This document shows positions 9,611-20,414 of a DNA stretch of 59,275 bases, piece after piece. The notes below the pieces were generated by a model that had not been told where the DNA came from, did not search any database, and saw only the letters and a program-made list of their open reading frames with translations. Source of the DNA: Deltaproteobacteria bacterium CG_4_9_14_3_um_filter_63_12 (GTDB taxonomy: Bacteria > Myxococcota_A > Bradymonadia > UBA4248 > UM-FILTER-63-12); the NCBI GenBank assembly GCA_002789955.1, contig PFUG01000088.1:1-59275 (forward strand). Reading direction: 5' to 3'. Position 1 is the first letter of the stretch. Each line of letters begins with the position of its first letter. Made by a program: the position numbers and the translations under genes.

Positions 9611-11095
9611 CTAATCCAGCGAGCGGGTCAGCCAAATCTCGTCGCGCAGCGCGCTCAGGCTCACCGCCTCGTCCGGCGCGAGCCCGTCGATGTACAGGAC
9701 CTCCGACCCCCGCCGTTCGAGCCAGACCTGTGTACGGTCTTCTCGGAGCAGTCCCGAGAAAGACGGGCCGTTCACCGACCGCACCGCCGCGTCTGGCGTA
9801 CGAAAGGCCGAGACCTCGGCCACGGCATTGGCAAACTCAATCGCGTCTTCCTCGCTGTCCCAATCCGAGACGATGAAGACCGTCACCTGGCCGGTGCTCG
9901 ATTCGTAGGCCAAGGTTCGATCCCCGCCCCAACCCGTCGTCGCTCGCGCCGAGTCCGAGGAGCCGCCCAGCGCTTCGACAAAGTGGCTCTTGAGAAAGAG
10001 ATACAACCCCAACTCCCCAGAGATGTTGTCATAAACGAGCCGGCGCTGGTCTACGAACGCAGCGGGGAGAGTGAACCGAACCGTCGTTGGCTCCTCTCTC
10101 ACCTCGTATTTCTCGGGATGTAGGATCTGCTCAGTCGACGAAGGTGGGGCGGCATAGACTGTGTTGACCGCCTCCCAGCCTCCCTTTCGTTTGAGCGCGG
10201 CAATAAAGAAGAGGCCGTCCATATAGGGGAACGTTAACATCTCCCGGATCACCAAGGGCGCCGATTCGAGCTTCTCACCTCCAAGTCCCTCGGTCAGGGT
10301 CATCGAGGCCCGAATCATTTTTTCGAAGCCTGGAATGTCAGTGAAGGTGCCGTTGGGGTGCAGCCCGAAGTCGATCATCACGGCGAGGGCGTCCCCTTCG
10401 ATGAGCGCGACCCGTGCGTTCATGAGATCGCCGTTCTCTTCGCCCCCCTCGCGCAACGCCTTGATGCCAAAGCGTTGGTCCTGGATGGCGTGAAACAGCT
10501 CATGGCTCAACACCGCATCGAGGAGCGCGGGGGCCTGGTCCTCCATGATGTACAGAGACTCGGTGTCATCATCGTAAAAGCCGGCGATTTGCTCGGTGAG
10601 CAGGTCCACCATGAAGGCCTTGTAGTCGAGGTCAGCAGGCATCAGCCCGAGCTGCTTGAGCACCTTCGCCTCGTTGTTGATCTCCACATCGGTCATCTCC
10701 TCGCCGAGCTTATCGAGCAGGACGGCTTTGAGCTCGTCCTTGATCATCAGGCCCTTTTTGACGGGATAGGTGACCGGAATTCCGCGGAACCCCTCGGTGA
10801 TCGAGAGGATTTGGTCGGCTCTCTCGATGAGCTTCTTACCCTCGTCGCTGTCCTTCCAGCCATTTGTTTCTTGCGCCATGGCTGGCGAAGCAAAGACGAA
10901 CACACCTAGGACGAGGAGCGCGACGAGCAGGGAGGTCATCCCGAACCGTCGGCTCCCCTCTTTGGCTTGCCGAGCCCCGACGGGGATCAGCCCGAGCAAG
11001 AGGTGAGCGACAATGTTTGACGGTGGCGATGGGAGAGGGATGGTTTTCCGCACAGTTTCTCCTCGTTCTCGAAACGAAACAGGCGATTCTTTCAC
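9611..11095 (-). CDS. exported HExxH zinc metallopeptidase-like protein
   Basis: Reading from GTG 11095, the 494-aa product has the zinc motif HELFH (residues 198-202, in LSHELFHAIQDQRFG). About 30 residues later is EGDALAVM, whose Glu is a likely third ligand as in gluzincins. A hydrophobic export signal MTSLLVALLVLGVFVFASPAMA ends at Ala-Gln. ATG 10939 would place this signal exactly at the N-terminus, but its nearest ribosome site (GGGGAG) is 13 bases away. GTG 11095 has TGAGGG at 5 bases but adds 52 residues with RR before the signal. Both starts are possible. A membrane-anchored or periplasmic protease or chaperone is likely. The substrate is unknown and no protease inhibitor or partner is adjacent. 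Confidence 0.78.
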   Translation of the reverse strand: MKESPVSFRERGETVRKTIPLPSPPSNIVAHLLLGLIPVGARQAKEGSRRFGMTSLLVALLVLGVFVFASPAMAQETNGWKDSDEGKKLIERADQILSITEGFRGIPVTYPVKKGLMIKDELKAVLLDKLGEEMTDVEINNEAKVLKQLGLMPADLDYKAFMVDLLTEQIAGFYDDDTESLYIMEDQAPALLDAVLSHELFHAIQDQRFGIKALREGGEENGDLMNARVALIEGDALAVMIDFGLHPNGTFTDIPGFEKMIRASMTLTEGLGGEKLESAPLVIREMLTFPYMDGLFFIAALKRKGGWEAVNTVYAAPPSSTEQILHPEKYEVREEPTTVRFTLPAAFVDQRRLVYDNISGELGLYLFLKSHFVEALGGSSDSARATTGWGGDRTLAYESSTGQVTVFIVSDWDSEEDAIEFANAVAEVSAFRTPDAAVRSVNGPSFSGLLREDRTQVWLERRGSEVLYIDGLAPDEAVSLSALRDEIWLTRSLD

Positions 11096-11560
11096 TCAAC
11101 CCTCAGAATTCCAAATGTCATTGCAACAAGTTCATCAATTGACAGCGAGTGGCGGGCAACGTCTGAAAAGTTTGCGTCAACCCAGGCGTTGTTGCGGCTC
11201 GAGGAGACGGGAGGCGAGAAAATCGATGCTGCGGATGCTTGGACACGGAGTCGAAGGTGAGATGGGGATGCCAAGCCAACAACTGGCCCAGATGTTGCCG
11301 ATCAGCGAGCAATGAGCAGCAAATCGGCCGACCTGAGGTTCTTGCTACATGGGATAACTTGGCATGAACTGCCCTAAGGGTCGAATTCGCAAAAATGTCG
11401 TCTGTAGCCTACGCGCAACCAGCGTGCTAGACTTCGGCCCAGTTCTGAGGATGAGTGGTTTGTTACGTACTTCCGTCTATTTCGCGTTCGCTGTGAGTTC
11501 AATGAGCGTTGAACGTTTGAACGGCGTGCCTTCCACTTTGGAGGGGGGAGGCGACAGCAA
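11096..11560. other. gene-free interval, 465 bp
   Basis: Only short inconsistent open frames are present. A TTGACA word lies near 11136 without a good -10, and a GTTCAA-N6-TTGAAC inverted repeat lies near 11493-11510. This may hold the promoters of the two divergent genes, but none can be assigned. Confidence 0.4.
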
Positions 11561-13438
11561 ATGAGGAAATGTCCGAGCTGTGGCAAAGGGGTTCCCGTCG
11601 GCGCGAAGCGCTGCATCTACTGCCATGCTTCAGTCAAGGTCGTGGCAGGAAAAGGTGGGGGCGAGGGCATTCGTATCACTGGAGCCGACCCTTCCCATAC
11701 GCTGCTCGGGATCCCAGGCACGTCTCCTGCTGCGAAGAAGCCGGAAGATCCTCAAGCCATCAAACGCCCCGACGCTTCGGCCGTCGGTGGGGCGACCTCG
11801 TTTGGCGTCGGCACGCGATCGAGAGGGACACCCCTGGGAGCCAGAGCTCCGCTAGGCGGAAGACGGCCCGAGGGCAAAGGCGTACGCCAGACACTCATGG
11901 GGCTGGGGTCCGTCAAGGTGCTCAACGAGCCCGGTGGCGAGAAGCCTCCAGCACCAAGCGCTCCCCAGGCCAATCTCCGCAGCACGATGGCAGGGATGCC
12001 TGGGATCTCTATTAATAAGCCCACCGACCGACCCAAGACGACGCCCGCCAACCAGGTGCTGTCTCGGGGCACGATGATGGGGATGCCCGCCATCTCCACC
12101 GCCAGGCTGAACGAACCCAGCAAGTCATCCACCGAACAAGCTACGGTCGCGATCAGTAACGACCACGTCCAGCGCGCAAAGCTCCTCGCGCAGAGCATCA
12201 ACGCGCAAAGAAATGCCGACGCCGCGCTGCAGCTCAATATGCCCCCCACGGCACGCGCTGTCGCTGCACCCGCTGTCGCTGCACCCGCTGTCGCTGCACC
12301 CGCTGTCACTGCACCCGCTGTCGCTGCACCCGCTGTCGCTGCACCCGCTGTCGCTGCACCCGCCCCGGCTCAACACAAGCCCGTACCCATCCCCGAGCCC
12401 GAAGAAGAAGAATTCGACCCTCTGGCTGGCATGATCGGCGTGCATGAGCCGAAAGTCTCCAGCCTCATGGACGAAGAGGTCGAGAACCTCTCGGCTCAGG
12501 TCTTCGGCGCTGAGTTCTCTTTCAGTGAAGAAGAGTTCGACGACGACGACGAAGATGACTTCGACGACTTCACCTTCGGTGGTGGTGGTGGTGGTGGCAG
12601 CGGCTCGACCGAGCAGGCCAGCAAGAAGCCTTCCGCCGCACCCTCCAACACACCGCCCCCAGAGGAAGACGAGGACGACGTCCATCACGATATCGCGGCC
12701 GCAGAAGCGGCCCTCGCGAACATGATGATGGATCTTGAAGACGTCATGCCCACCGAGGACGAGGCCGCCGCCGCCTTGGGACTCGATGAAGCCAAGGTCG
12801 CCGCCGCCCACGCCGCCGCCGAAGCGGAAGAAGCCGAGGAAGGCGAGCCCTTCGCTCCCGAGACCAACGACGACGACGGCCCCACCATCGCGGACGCCGA
12901 CGTCTCCTCCCTCTTGGCCCAGATCAAGGACAAGCCCACCAAGGCGCCCACTTTCGCCGCCATGGACGACTTGCCACCTGCAAGAACGGCTGAGACCTCT
13001 CTGCGAGAGGAACCGGCGCCAGTCCCCGAGCCCAAGCCGAAGAAGAAGAAGGCCCCCGCCGCATCCAGCCTCGGTGTGGGCTTCGGTCCGGGAGGGATCG
13101 TGGCCGCCGTCGGAGCCCTGGCCACCGTCGCGTGGATGTTTGTCCCTGGCACCGAGGGTAGTATGGCGATCTCCGGGTTCCTCGCCCTCGATGTCGGTTC
13201 GAAAGTGCTCGGAGTCTTCAGCTTCGTCGCCGCCGTGCTCGCCGTAGTGACCTCGATGATGAGGCTCCCCGCCTTCTCGAAGATGCTGATTCTGGTGGTT
13301 CTGGGGCTCGGCCTCGGCGTGCTGTCGACCAGCGCGAAGGTGATGAGCCAATCCCCCGCAAACTTCATCGTGTATGGGGCTGCCGGATTGTTCGTCATCG
13401 CTGCCGTCGTCTACAAACTGACCACCCCAAAGAAATAG
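11561..13438 (+). CDS. zinc-ribbon, low-complexity membrane protein
   Basis: The 625-aa product starts after a strong GGGGGGAGG ribosome site. It opens with a zinc ribbon (Cys4, Cys7, Cys18, Cys21 in KCPSCGK and KRCIYCH). A Pro/Ala/Gly-rich linker follows with three related motifs (RQTLMGLGS, RSTMAGMPGIS, RGTMMGMPAIS). Next come seven 15-bp repeats encoding AVAAP, a strongly acidic stretch (DDDDEDDFDD), and a Gly run. Four hydrophobic segments follow in the last 120 residues (for example GIVAAVGALATVAWMFV and MLILVVLGLGLGVLS). The T(L/M)xGM/LP motif with a nearby Thr resembles FHA/kinase-substrate linkers common in myxobacteria, which is an inference. Cytoplasmic ribbon, inner-membrane C-terminus. 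Function unknown. Confidence 0.75.
   Translation: MRKCPSCGKGVPVGAKRCIYCHASVKVVAGKGGGEGIRITGADPSHTLLGIPGTSPAAKKPEDPQAIKRPDASAVGGATSFGVGTRSRGTPLGARAPLGGRRPEGKGVRQTLMGLGSVKVLNEPGGEKPPAPSAPQANLRSTMAGMPGISINKPTDRPKTTPANQVLSRGTMMGMPAISTARLNEPSKSSTEQATVAISNDHVQRAKLLAQSINAQRNADAALQLNMPPTARAVAAPAVAAPAVAAPAVTAPAVAAPAVAAPAVAAPAPAQHKPVPIPEPEEEEFDPLAGMIGVHEPKVSSLMDEEVENLSAQVFGAEFSFSEEEFDDDDEDDFDDFTFGGGGGGGSGSTEQASKKPSAAPSNTPPPEEDEDDVHHDIAAAEAALANMMMDLEDVMPTEDEAAAALGLDEAKVAAAHAAAEAEEAEEGEPFAPETNDDDGPTIADADVSSLLAQIKDKPTKAPTFAAMDDLPPARTAETSLREEPAPVPEPKPKKKKAPAASSLGVGFGPGGIVAAVGALATVAWMFVPGTEGSMAISGFLALDVGSKVLGVFSFVAAVLAVVTSMMRLPAFSKMLILVVLGLGLGVLSTSAKVMSQSPANFIVYGAAGLFVIAAVVYKLTTPKK
12257..12361 (+). repeat. 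seven tandem 15-bp repeats inside the coding region
   Basis: Seven units of GCTGTCGCTGCACCC (one has CACT) encode AVAAP each. The near-perfect identity suggests recent slippage and likely length variation between strains. Confidence 0.85.
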
Positions 13439-13440
13439 CT

Positions 13441-13506
13441 CTAGCTTCGGCACTTGGATGCACCAGCGAGACAATTGCTCTCGCTGTGGAACCCAGGTGC
13501 CGCTAG
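13441..13506 (+). other. long imperfect hairpin, possible structured RNA or terminator
   Basis: Starts three bases after the preceding stop codon. Three nested stems are visible: CTAGC (13441-13445) with GCTAG (13502-13506), GGCACTTGG with CCAGGTGCC (9 bp, one wobble), and CAGCGAGA with TCTCGCTG (8 bp). They are separated by small bulges, giving about 22 pairs. No U-tract follows. It could be a 3'-end processing or termination structure, or a small palindromic element. Confidence 0.55.
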
Positions 13507-13570
13507 AATCGAGGGCTATTGCAGCTCGGTGGTGGCAAGACCTGCATCTCCGATCTAGGCAGTGGGGCTG

Positions 13571-13601
13571 GATGAACGCCGTACGGCTACGGGCGCTCAT
13601 C
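13571..13601 (+). other. second hairpin in the same intergenic region
   Basis: GATGAACGCCGTA - CGGC - TACGGGCGCTCATC forms a stem of about 12 pairs with one mismatch and one bulge. A third, smaller perfect hairpin (CGCAGAC-TTATTT-GTCTGCG) lies at 13712-13731. The 347-bp gap 13439-13785 is thus rich in structure and has no gene. Confidence 0.5.
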
Positions 13602-13785
13602 CCTTCCGCTTGTTGCCTTTGAGCCTTACCCTCAGCCCTTGGGTCCAGCCCTGAGCCGGCTAGAAACTCGCGCAACTTCTCAGAGTCAAGTCGTCTCTCA
13701 GCGGCCAGCCACGCAGACTTATTTGTCTGCGGTCAACAACCAGCAAAAGAGTCACCTGCAGCACAGCAGGACCAATGGTGCCATC

Positions 13786-15993
13786 ATGACTGCCAGCCCA
13801 CGAATCCTCCTCTTTGGCTTTGCTCTCCTCGCGCTCTTCGGCGCGATGGGCTGTCAAAACGACACCCCCATGATCATCGACACCTCGATCATCAGGGACA
13901 CGCGCAACACCGAAGGTCCCTATGAAGTGACCACCGTGGTCCGAGACGATGGGACCGTCGACAAGGTCGTGTTGTTCTACCGCACCAACAACATGGCCGC
14001 CGAAGTCTGGCTCGAAGTCAGCATGGGCTCGGCGAAGTCCGATACCTACAAGGGTGACATTCCCGGGCAGACCGCTGGAACTCGCGTCGAGTACTGGGTC
14101 GAAGCCACCGACGACGCCGGCAATAAGGCCAGGGACCTCCCAGAAGCGCCGACCCAAGTTTTCAGCTTCAATGTCGGCAACAGCGAGCCAGACAGCGACG
14201 TCGTCTTTGCCGACGTCATGGACATTGGCTTCGACACCACCACGGACCTCGCCGAGGTCTCGGAGGTCGACGTCGTCGTCGGTCAGTGCGACCTCTCGTT
14301 CGCCTTTCCCATCCAGAACCAACCCGTCACCGTCGACTTGGATCCCAGCACACCCGGTCACCAAATCAACGTCGCCCTCGACGTCTCGATGGACAATTTG
14401 ACCGCCTCGCAGCTCGTCGTCACCTCCGACATCTCGAGCTCCAGCGTCAGCACCGAGGGCAGTGGCCGATACGTCGTGGCCGGGGTCGTCCTCCTAGAAA
14501 ACGCCGCCAACCATCTTACCGCCAGCATTCGCGACCAGATCGGCGCCGAGGTGTGCGCCAAGACCCTCGACGTCCTCTCCTCGATCACTAACCTCGACTC
14601 CGACTTGGACGCCGTCCCCGACACCCTCGACAACTGCCCACAGGTCCCGAACCCCAACCAGCTCGACAGCGACGGCGACCGCCTCGGCGACGTCTGCGAC
14701 GACGACCTCGACAACGACAACATCGCCAATGACCTCGACAACTGCCCCTGGGTTGCCAACCCCGGACAGCTCGATTCCGACGGCGACGGAGAAGGCGACG
14801 CCTGCGACGGCGACACCGACGGCGACGGCATCCTAAACGCCGCGGACAATTGCCCGAGCGCCCACAACCCAGACCAATCCGACCTCGATAACGACACCCT
14901 CGGCGACAAGTGCGACGAGGACGACGATCAAGACGGGCTCCTCGATCCCGTCGACAATTGCCCACGAGTTCCCAACACCAATCAGCTCGACAACGACGGC
15001 GACGGGCAGGGCGACCTCTGCGACCTCGACGACGACAACGACAGCGTCGCCGACCTCGTCGACAATTGCGCCTTGGTTCCCAACGCCAACCAACTCGACA
15101 ACGACGGCGACGGCTGGGGAGACGCCTGCGACGGCGATCAGAGCTGCACCGACGACTCCCAGTGCCCAACGGCCCAACTCTGCGACCAGGGCATCTGCCA
15201 GTACAGCGGACCCTGCCAGACCACAGCGGATTGCCAGGTCGGTTGGCTCTGCCGCAATGGCCGCTGCATCCCCGCCAACCGCGCGCCGAAAACCCTCTGC
15301 AGCGGGGACGCCGACTGCCCAGACGAAATGGTCTGCGCCTTCGGGCAATGCACCCCTGAGCGCTGCTACGACAACGGCGACTGCACCCAGGGCCAACGCT
15401 GCTTCTCCGGCGAGTGCCTCGACGACAACCTGCCCCTTCCCGAGGGCTGCCGCGACAGCTCCGAATGCCAAGCCTGGGAGCGCTGCCTCGCCCACCTCTG
15501 CCTGCCCAGACAGTGCATCAGCGACAACGAATGCGCGGCGGGCGAGACCTGCACCGTTGGCTTCTGCACCAACATCAATCTCCCCTTCCCCATCGACGAG
15601 TGCTCCACCGACAGCGACTGCGGCGGCTTCATGGGCCGATGCTTCGCCGGCATCTGCGTCCCCGACCTCCCCTTCATCCCCGACGACTGCTTCAACGATT
15701 TGGACTGCGCCGCCGACCAAGTGTGCGTCATCACGGTCTGCATCACCGCACAATGCAGGACCAAGAGCGAGTGCCAGACAGGACAGGACTGCCGGTTCGG
15801 CTACTGCATGGATGAGAACATCCCCTTGCCCCAGCCCGGACAATGCCAAACCGACTTCGACTGTGGCGCCGACATGAGCTGCATGTTCACAATCTGTGTC
15901 CCAGACTCCCTGCCGATTCCTCAGCCCTGCGGGGCCGGAGACAGTTGCCCCAACGGAATGAGCTGTGTTTTCGGAATCTGCCTCCCCTTCTAG
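13786..15993 (+). CDS. lipoprotein with thrombospondin type-3 and Cys-rich repeats
   Basis: The 735-aa product begins with a lipoprotein signal ending FGAMGC (Cys23), so it is lipid-anchored outside the inner membrane. Residues 30-140 resemble a beta-sandwich ([21 protein letters not shown]). Residues about 269-451 are six thrombospondin type-3 units ([24 protein letters not shown]), which bind calcium in known relatives. The C-terminal 280 residues are Cys-rich repeats of the form DCxxGQRCFSGxC, common in myxobacterial surface proteins. It is probably a Ca2+-stabilised cell-surface or adhesion protein. Start 13786 places the signal at the N-terminus. The longer frame from 13639 is unrelated and covers hairpins. 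Its stop overlaps the next gene by 29 bases. Confidence 0.85.
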   Translation: MTASPRILLFGFALLALFGAMGCQNDTPMIIDTSIIRDTRNTEGPYEVTTVVRDDGTVDKVVLFYRTNNMAAEVWLEVSMGSAKSDTYKGDIPGQTAGTRVEYWVEATDDAGNKARDLPEAPTQVFSFNVGNSEPDSDVVFADVMDIGFDTTTDLAEVSEVDVVVGQCDLSFAFPIQNQPVTVDLDPSTPGHQINVALDVSMDNLTASQLVVTSDISSSSVSTEGSGRYVVAGVVLLENAANHLTASIRDQIGAEVCAKTLDVLSSITNLDSDLDAVPDTLDNCPQVPNPNQLDSDGDRLGDVCDDDLDNDNIANDLDNCPWVANPGQLDSDGDGEGDACDGDTDGDGILNAADNCPSAHNPDQSDLDNDTLGDKCDEDDDQDGLLDPVDNCPRVPNTNQLDNDGDGQGDLCDLDDDNDSVADLVDNCALVPNANQLDNDGDGWGDACDGDQSCTDDSQCPTAQLCDQGICQYSGPCQTTADCQVGWLCRNGRCIPANRAPKTLCSGDADCPDEMVCAFGQCTPERCYDNGDCTQGQRCFSGECLDDNLPLPEGCRDSSECQAWERCLAHLCLPRQCISDNECAAGETCTVGFCTNINLPFPIDECSTDSDCGGFMGRCFAGICVPDLPFIPDDCFNDLDCAADQVCVITVCITAQCRTKSECQTGQDCRFGYCMDENIPLPQPGQCQTDFDCGADMSCMFTICVPDSLPIPQPCGAGDSCPNGMSCVFGICLPF

Positions 15994-16474
15994 CGCTCCA
16001 AGAATCCGCGCGGTACTCGCTGCCGCGTGTTTCTTGTCCGCCGTCACTGCGATGGCTGGGCTCAGCGACGCTCAGACGGTCATGACCCCTCCGCCTGAAC
16101 CCGAGCCCCGCTTCATCGAGCGCGTCGTCGACTTCATGTGGACCGATGGCCCCGACCGCTGGGAGGACTCCTTCCGAGCCAGGGTTTACCCTCGCCACCC
16201 AAAGGTCGGCGACACCGTCAGAGTCAGCCTCAAGATCTCGCGGACCCGAAACGGCAAAGAAAAGAAAGCCGTCGAACCGCTCCGGGTCGACGCTTTCTTT
16301 CGGCAAGAAAAAGGCGGGCAACCCACCGAGTATTCGGCTGCCTCCCCCGGAAACTCCATCGCCTTCGAACACCCCGCTTCCGACGTGGGCGCCCACACCG
16401 TCAGCCTCGTCACTCACTACACCGAGGAAGAGACGTACACCGTGGCCATCCGTTATGTGGTCGAGAAGCCCTGA
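15965..16474 (+). CDS. small exported protein of unknown function
   Basis: The 169-aa product reads from a GTG inside the end of the lipoprotein gene. A hydrophobic signal ([22 protein letters not shown]) predicts export. The mature part contains one immunoglobulin-like beta-sandwich pattern ([13 protein letters not shown] ... [12 protein letters not shown]), about 110 residues. No family was recognised. The 29-base overlap with the upstream gene suggests translational coupling. The start is uncertain because the ribosome site is weak. The region just downstream is the 42-bp tandem array. Confidence 0.65.
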   Translation: MFSESASPSSAPRIRAVLAAACFLSAVTAMAGLSDAQTVMTPPPEPEPRFIERVVDFMWTDGPDRWEDSFRARVYPRHPKVGDTVRVSLKISRTRNGKEKKAVEPLRVDAFFRQEKGGQPTEYSAASPGNSIAFEHPASDVGAHTVSLVTHYTEEETYTVAIRYVVEKP

Positions 16475-16543
16475 CTCGCGCGCGAAATCTGCTCTCAGCG
16501 GCAGCGCGACCTTCGCCAAACTGGGGATACGATCGGGGCACGA

Positions 16544-16762
16544 GTGTAGGCCTACACGGGAAAAGGTCGTTCACTAGGCTTTTCTGTGTAGGCCTACACG
16601 GGACAAGGTCGTTCACTAGGTTTTTCTGTGGTGCTCTACACGGGAAAAGGTCGTTCACTAGGCTTTTCTGTGGTGGCCTACACGGGAAAAGGTCGTGCAT
16701 TGGGCTTTTCTGTGGTGGCCTACACGGGAAGAGGTCGTGCATCAGGCTTTTCTGTGTAGACC
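16544..16762. repeat. tandem array of 42-bp repeats (5.2 units)
   Basis: Five consecutive units begin at 16544, 16586, 16628, 16670 and 16712, exactly 42 bp apart. Units 1 and 2 start with the perfect 14-bp palindrome GTGTAGGCCTACAC. Units 3-5 carry a mutated left arm (GTGGTGC/GGCC). Each continues CGGGAAAAGGTCGT(T/G)CA and ends GGCTTTTCTGT. Since 42 is a multiple of three, both strands stay open and read as 14-residue repeats, but no start or ribosome site supports a gene. It lies between two convergent genes. There are no unique spacers, so it is not CRISPR. Confidence 0.9.
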
Positions 16763-16773
16763 TGGATTGCTGC

Positions 16774-17934
16774 TCAGCGATAGAGCCGCTTGAGGTCGCG
16801 GACGATGTTCTTCTGCATCGCCTCGTTGGTTCCACCCCCAATCGACAGCAGAATAGCGTCTCGGTGCAGCCGCTCCACGGGGTACTCTCGGGTGTACCCA
16901 TTTCCGCCCATGACCTGGATCGCGGCACGCGACACGTGCTCGGCGACAGTGGGGGCGAAGAGCTTGACGGCATCCGCAGGGGCAGAGCGCCTCTTGGTGG
17001 GGTCGATGGTCCTCGCCACATGGTAGAGCAGCGCCCGCGCCGCCTCCGTCTCCGAGTAGCTTTCGGCGATGAGCCTCTGCATTTGGCCAAACTCGACGAG
17101 ATACTCGCCGAACGCCTTGCGCTCCGAGGCCGCGTAACGGGTCATCTCATCCAGGCAACGTGAGGCGATTCCACACGCCTGCGCCGCCAAGGTCACCCGC
17201 TCGATCTCCAAATTGCGCATCATGCAGGTCATCGCCCCGCCCTCGTCGTGAACCAGGTTCTCGACGGGCACCTGCACGTCCTCGAAGCTCAGCGGCGAGG
17301 TCGTGCTCGCCCGCATGCCCATCTTCCTTTCCTTGCGCCCAAACGAGAAGCCGGGACTCGAGGCCTCGACGATGAAGGCCGAGACATCTCGCGCATTCGG
17401 TCCTGTCTTGGCATAGACCAGGAAGACGTCGCCGACGATGCCATTGGTGATCCACTGCTTGGTTCCGTTGAGGACATAGTAATCACCCTTGCGCACGGCA
17501 GAGGTCGTCATCCCCAAGACATCGGTGCCAGCACCCGGCTCGCTCATCGCCATACCGGCGATCCACTCCCCGCTGATCACCTTCGAGAGGTAGCGCGCTC
17601 GCTGGTCGGCGTTGGAGTTGTTGTAGAAGTTGTGGACGAAGAGCACCTCGTGCGCGAGGTAGGAGAGCATCAGCGCTGGATCGTACTTGCTCAGCTCTTC
17701 GATGATGATGGTCGTCGCCACAGGGTCCAAGCCCGTCCCGCCATGCTCCTCGGCCACGGTCACGCCAAACAAATTCAGCTCGGAGCCAAAGCGACGAAAC
17801 AGCGACTCGTTGAACTTCTCCGATTCGTCGAACTCTGACGCCTGGGGCTCGACGTTCTTTAGCCCCCACTCTCTGACCATCTCGCGGAGCTGGCTGTGCA
17901 TCTCGGTGGGCGAAAATAGATCGAAGTCGGACAT
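16774..17934 (-). CDS. acyl-CoA dehydrogenase (isovaleryl-CoA dehydrogenase-like subfamily)
   Basis: This FAD enzyme introduces the alpha-beta double bond in acyl-CoA, passing electrons to electron-transferring flavoprotein in the cytoplasm. The 386-aa product has the family signatures AMSEPGAGTDVLGM (FAD/substrate) and QVMGGNGYTREYPVERLHRDA. The usual catalytic Glu of short/medium-chain enzymes is replaced (SIGGGTNE instead of YEGT). A Glu is present at 245 in LEIERVTLAA, the helix-G position used by isovaleryl- and long-chain enzymes. That supports branched-chain (leucine) acyl-CoA substrates, though specificity is inferred. Start 17934 (MSDFDLF) follows a GGGGG ribosome site. The longer frame translates the dispersed repeat at 17985-18043. 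No other beta-oxidation gene is near. Confidence 0.9.
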   Translation of the reverse strand: MSDFDLFSPTEMHSQLREMVREWGLKNVEPQASEFDESEKFNESLFRRFGSELNLFGVTVAEEHGGTGLDPVATTIIIEELSKYDPALMLSYLAHEVLFVHNFYNNSNADQRARYLSKVISGEWIAGMAMSEPGAGTDVLGMTTSAVRKGDYYVLNGTKQWITNGIVGDVFLVYAKTGPNARDVSAFIVEASSPGFSFGRKERKMGMRASTTSPLSFEDVQVPVENLVHDEGGAMTCMMRNLEIERVTLAAQACGIASRCLDEMTRYAASERKAFGEYLVEFGQMQRLIAESYSETEAARALLYHVARTIDPTKRRSAPADAVKLFAPTVAEHVSRAAIQVMGGNGYTREYPVERLHRDAILLSIGGGTNEAMQKNIVRDLKRLYR

Positions 17935-17984
17935 CAGTAACCCCCTATTCATCGATTCGGCAACAAGGCGCTTGCACTCGCCGC

Positions 17985-18043
17985 CAGGGATATCGGAGAG
18001 TCGTGCAAACCCGCAGGGTTGCGCGCAGGATGCGCGCGACAAC
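17985..18043 (+). repeat. dispersed intergenic repeat, copy 3
   Basis: TATCGGAGAGTCGTGCAAAC then CCGCAGGGTTGCGCGCAGGA, with the second-half variant TGCGCGC in place of TGCGAGC seen in copy 1. The hairpin is kept by a compensating-looking change, AACCC-GC-AGGGTT. It lies 51 bp upstream of the acyl-CoA dehydrogenase start. Confidence 0.8.
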
Positions 18044-18075
18044 CTTACACACCCATGTTTCCATCAGCAAGAAGA

Positions 18076-18245
18076 CCTCGCAAACCCGAAGGGCTGCCCG
18101 GCTCGAGGGGACTCCCGAGGTCCTTGGCTTGGCGTCAATGGTAAGCGCCCAGGTTCTGTCGAACCCGACCTCCCCCCGGGCGCCTAGAACCTGGGCCTCG
18201 GCCCTGAAAGGGCAGATCATACCAGCCCAGGGCATCGCCCTGGGC
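18076..18245. repeat. repeat fragment and two inverted repeats upstream of ompA
   Basis: 18076-18110 is a fragment of the dispersed repeat (CTCGCAAACCCGAAGGGCTG). 18147-18157 and 18186-18196 are a perfect 11-bp inverted repeat (GCCCAGGTTCT / AGAACCTGGGC) with a 28-base loop. 18225-18245 is the perfect GCCCAGGGC-ATC-GCCCTGGGC hairpin of the family also found at 368 and 571. The whole 451-bp gap 17935-18385 holds no gene. Confidence 0.7.
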
Positions 18246-18385
18246 TCGTGCCATCGCCCTGGGCTCATGGCTGGCGCCAGTGGCTTGTCCCGCCTAGGCG
18301 TGTCAAACTGTGCCACTCTGATTGCCCGGTCGCCTTCAAACGGCCAGGATTCTTGAATGAATCGCAGAACTCTGGGGGAAGAGCC

Positions 18386-20326
<1,941 letters not shown>

Positions 20327-20355
20327 CTCGACCAGGCGAGCGCGAGATCTGATAG

Positions 20356-20394
20356 GCAAAGGCCCACTGGACTCAGTCCAGTGGGGCCTTTGCT
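20356..20394 (+). terminator. intrinsic-type terminator after ompA
   Basis: GCAAAGGCCC-ACTGGACT pairs with AGTCCAGT-GGGGCCTTTGC. This gives about 18 pairs with one bulged G, 30 bases after the stop, and the arm is followed by TTTG. It also lies 20 bases before the end of the convergent permease gene, so it may serve both strands. Confidence 0.8.
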
Positions 20395-20414
20395 TTGAAA
20401 CGGTCACTGCTCTC

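Noticed and set aside
12125-13675. 516-codon antisense frame opposite the zinc-ribbon membrane protein
   Set aside because: Repeats of CSDSG are just the reverse of the AVAAP repeat; the forward frame has ribosome site, ribbon and membrane helices.
14833-16047. 404-codon antisense frame opposite the Cys-rich lipoprotein
   Set aside because: Result of biased Asp/Cys codons on the coding strand.
16544-16762. CRISPR array
   Set aside because: Units are continuous repeats without unique spacers and no cas genes are present; the same holds for 25643-25878.
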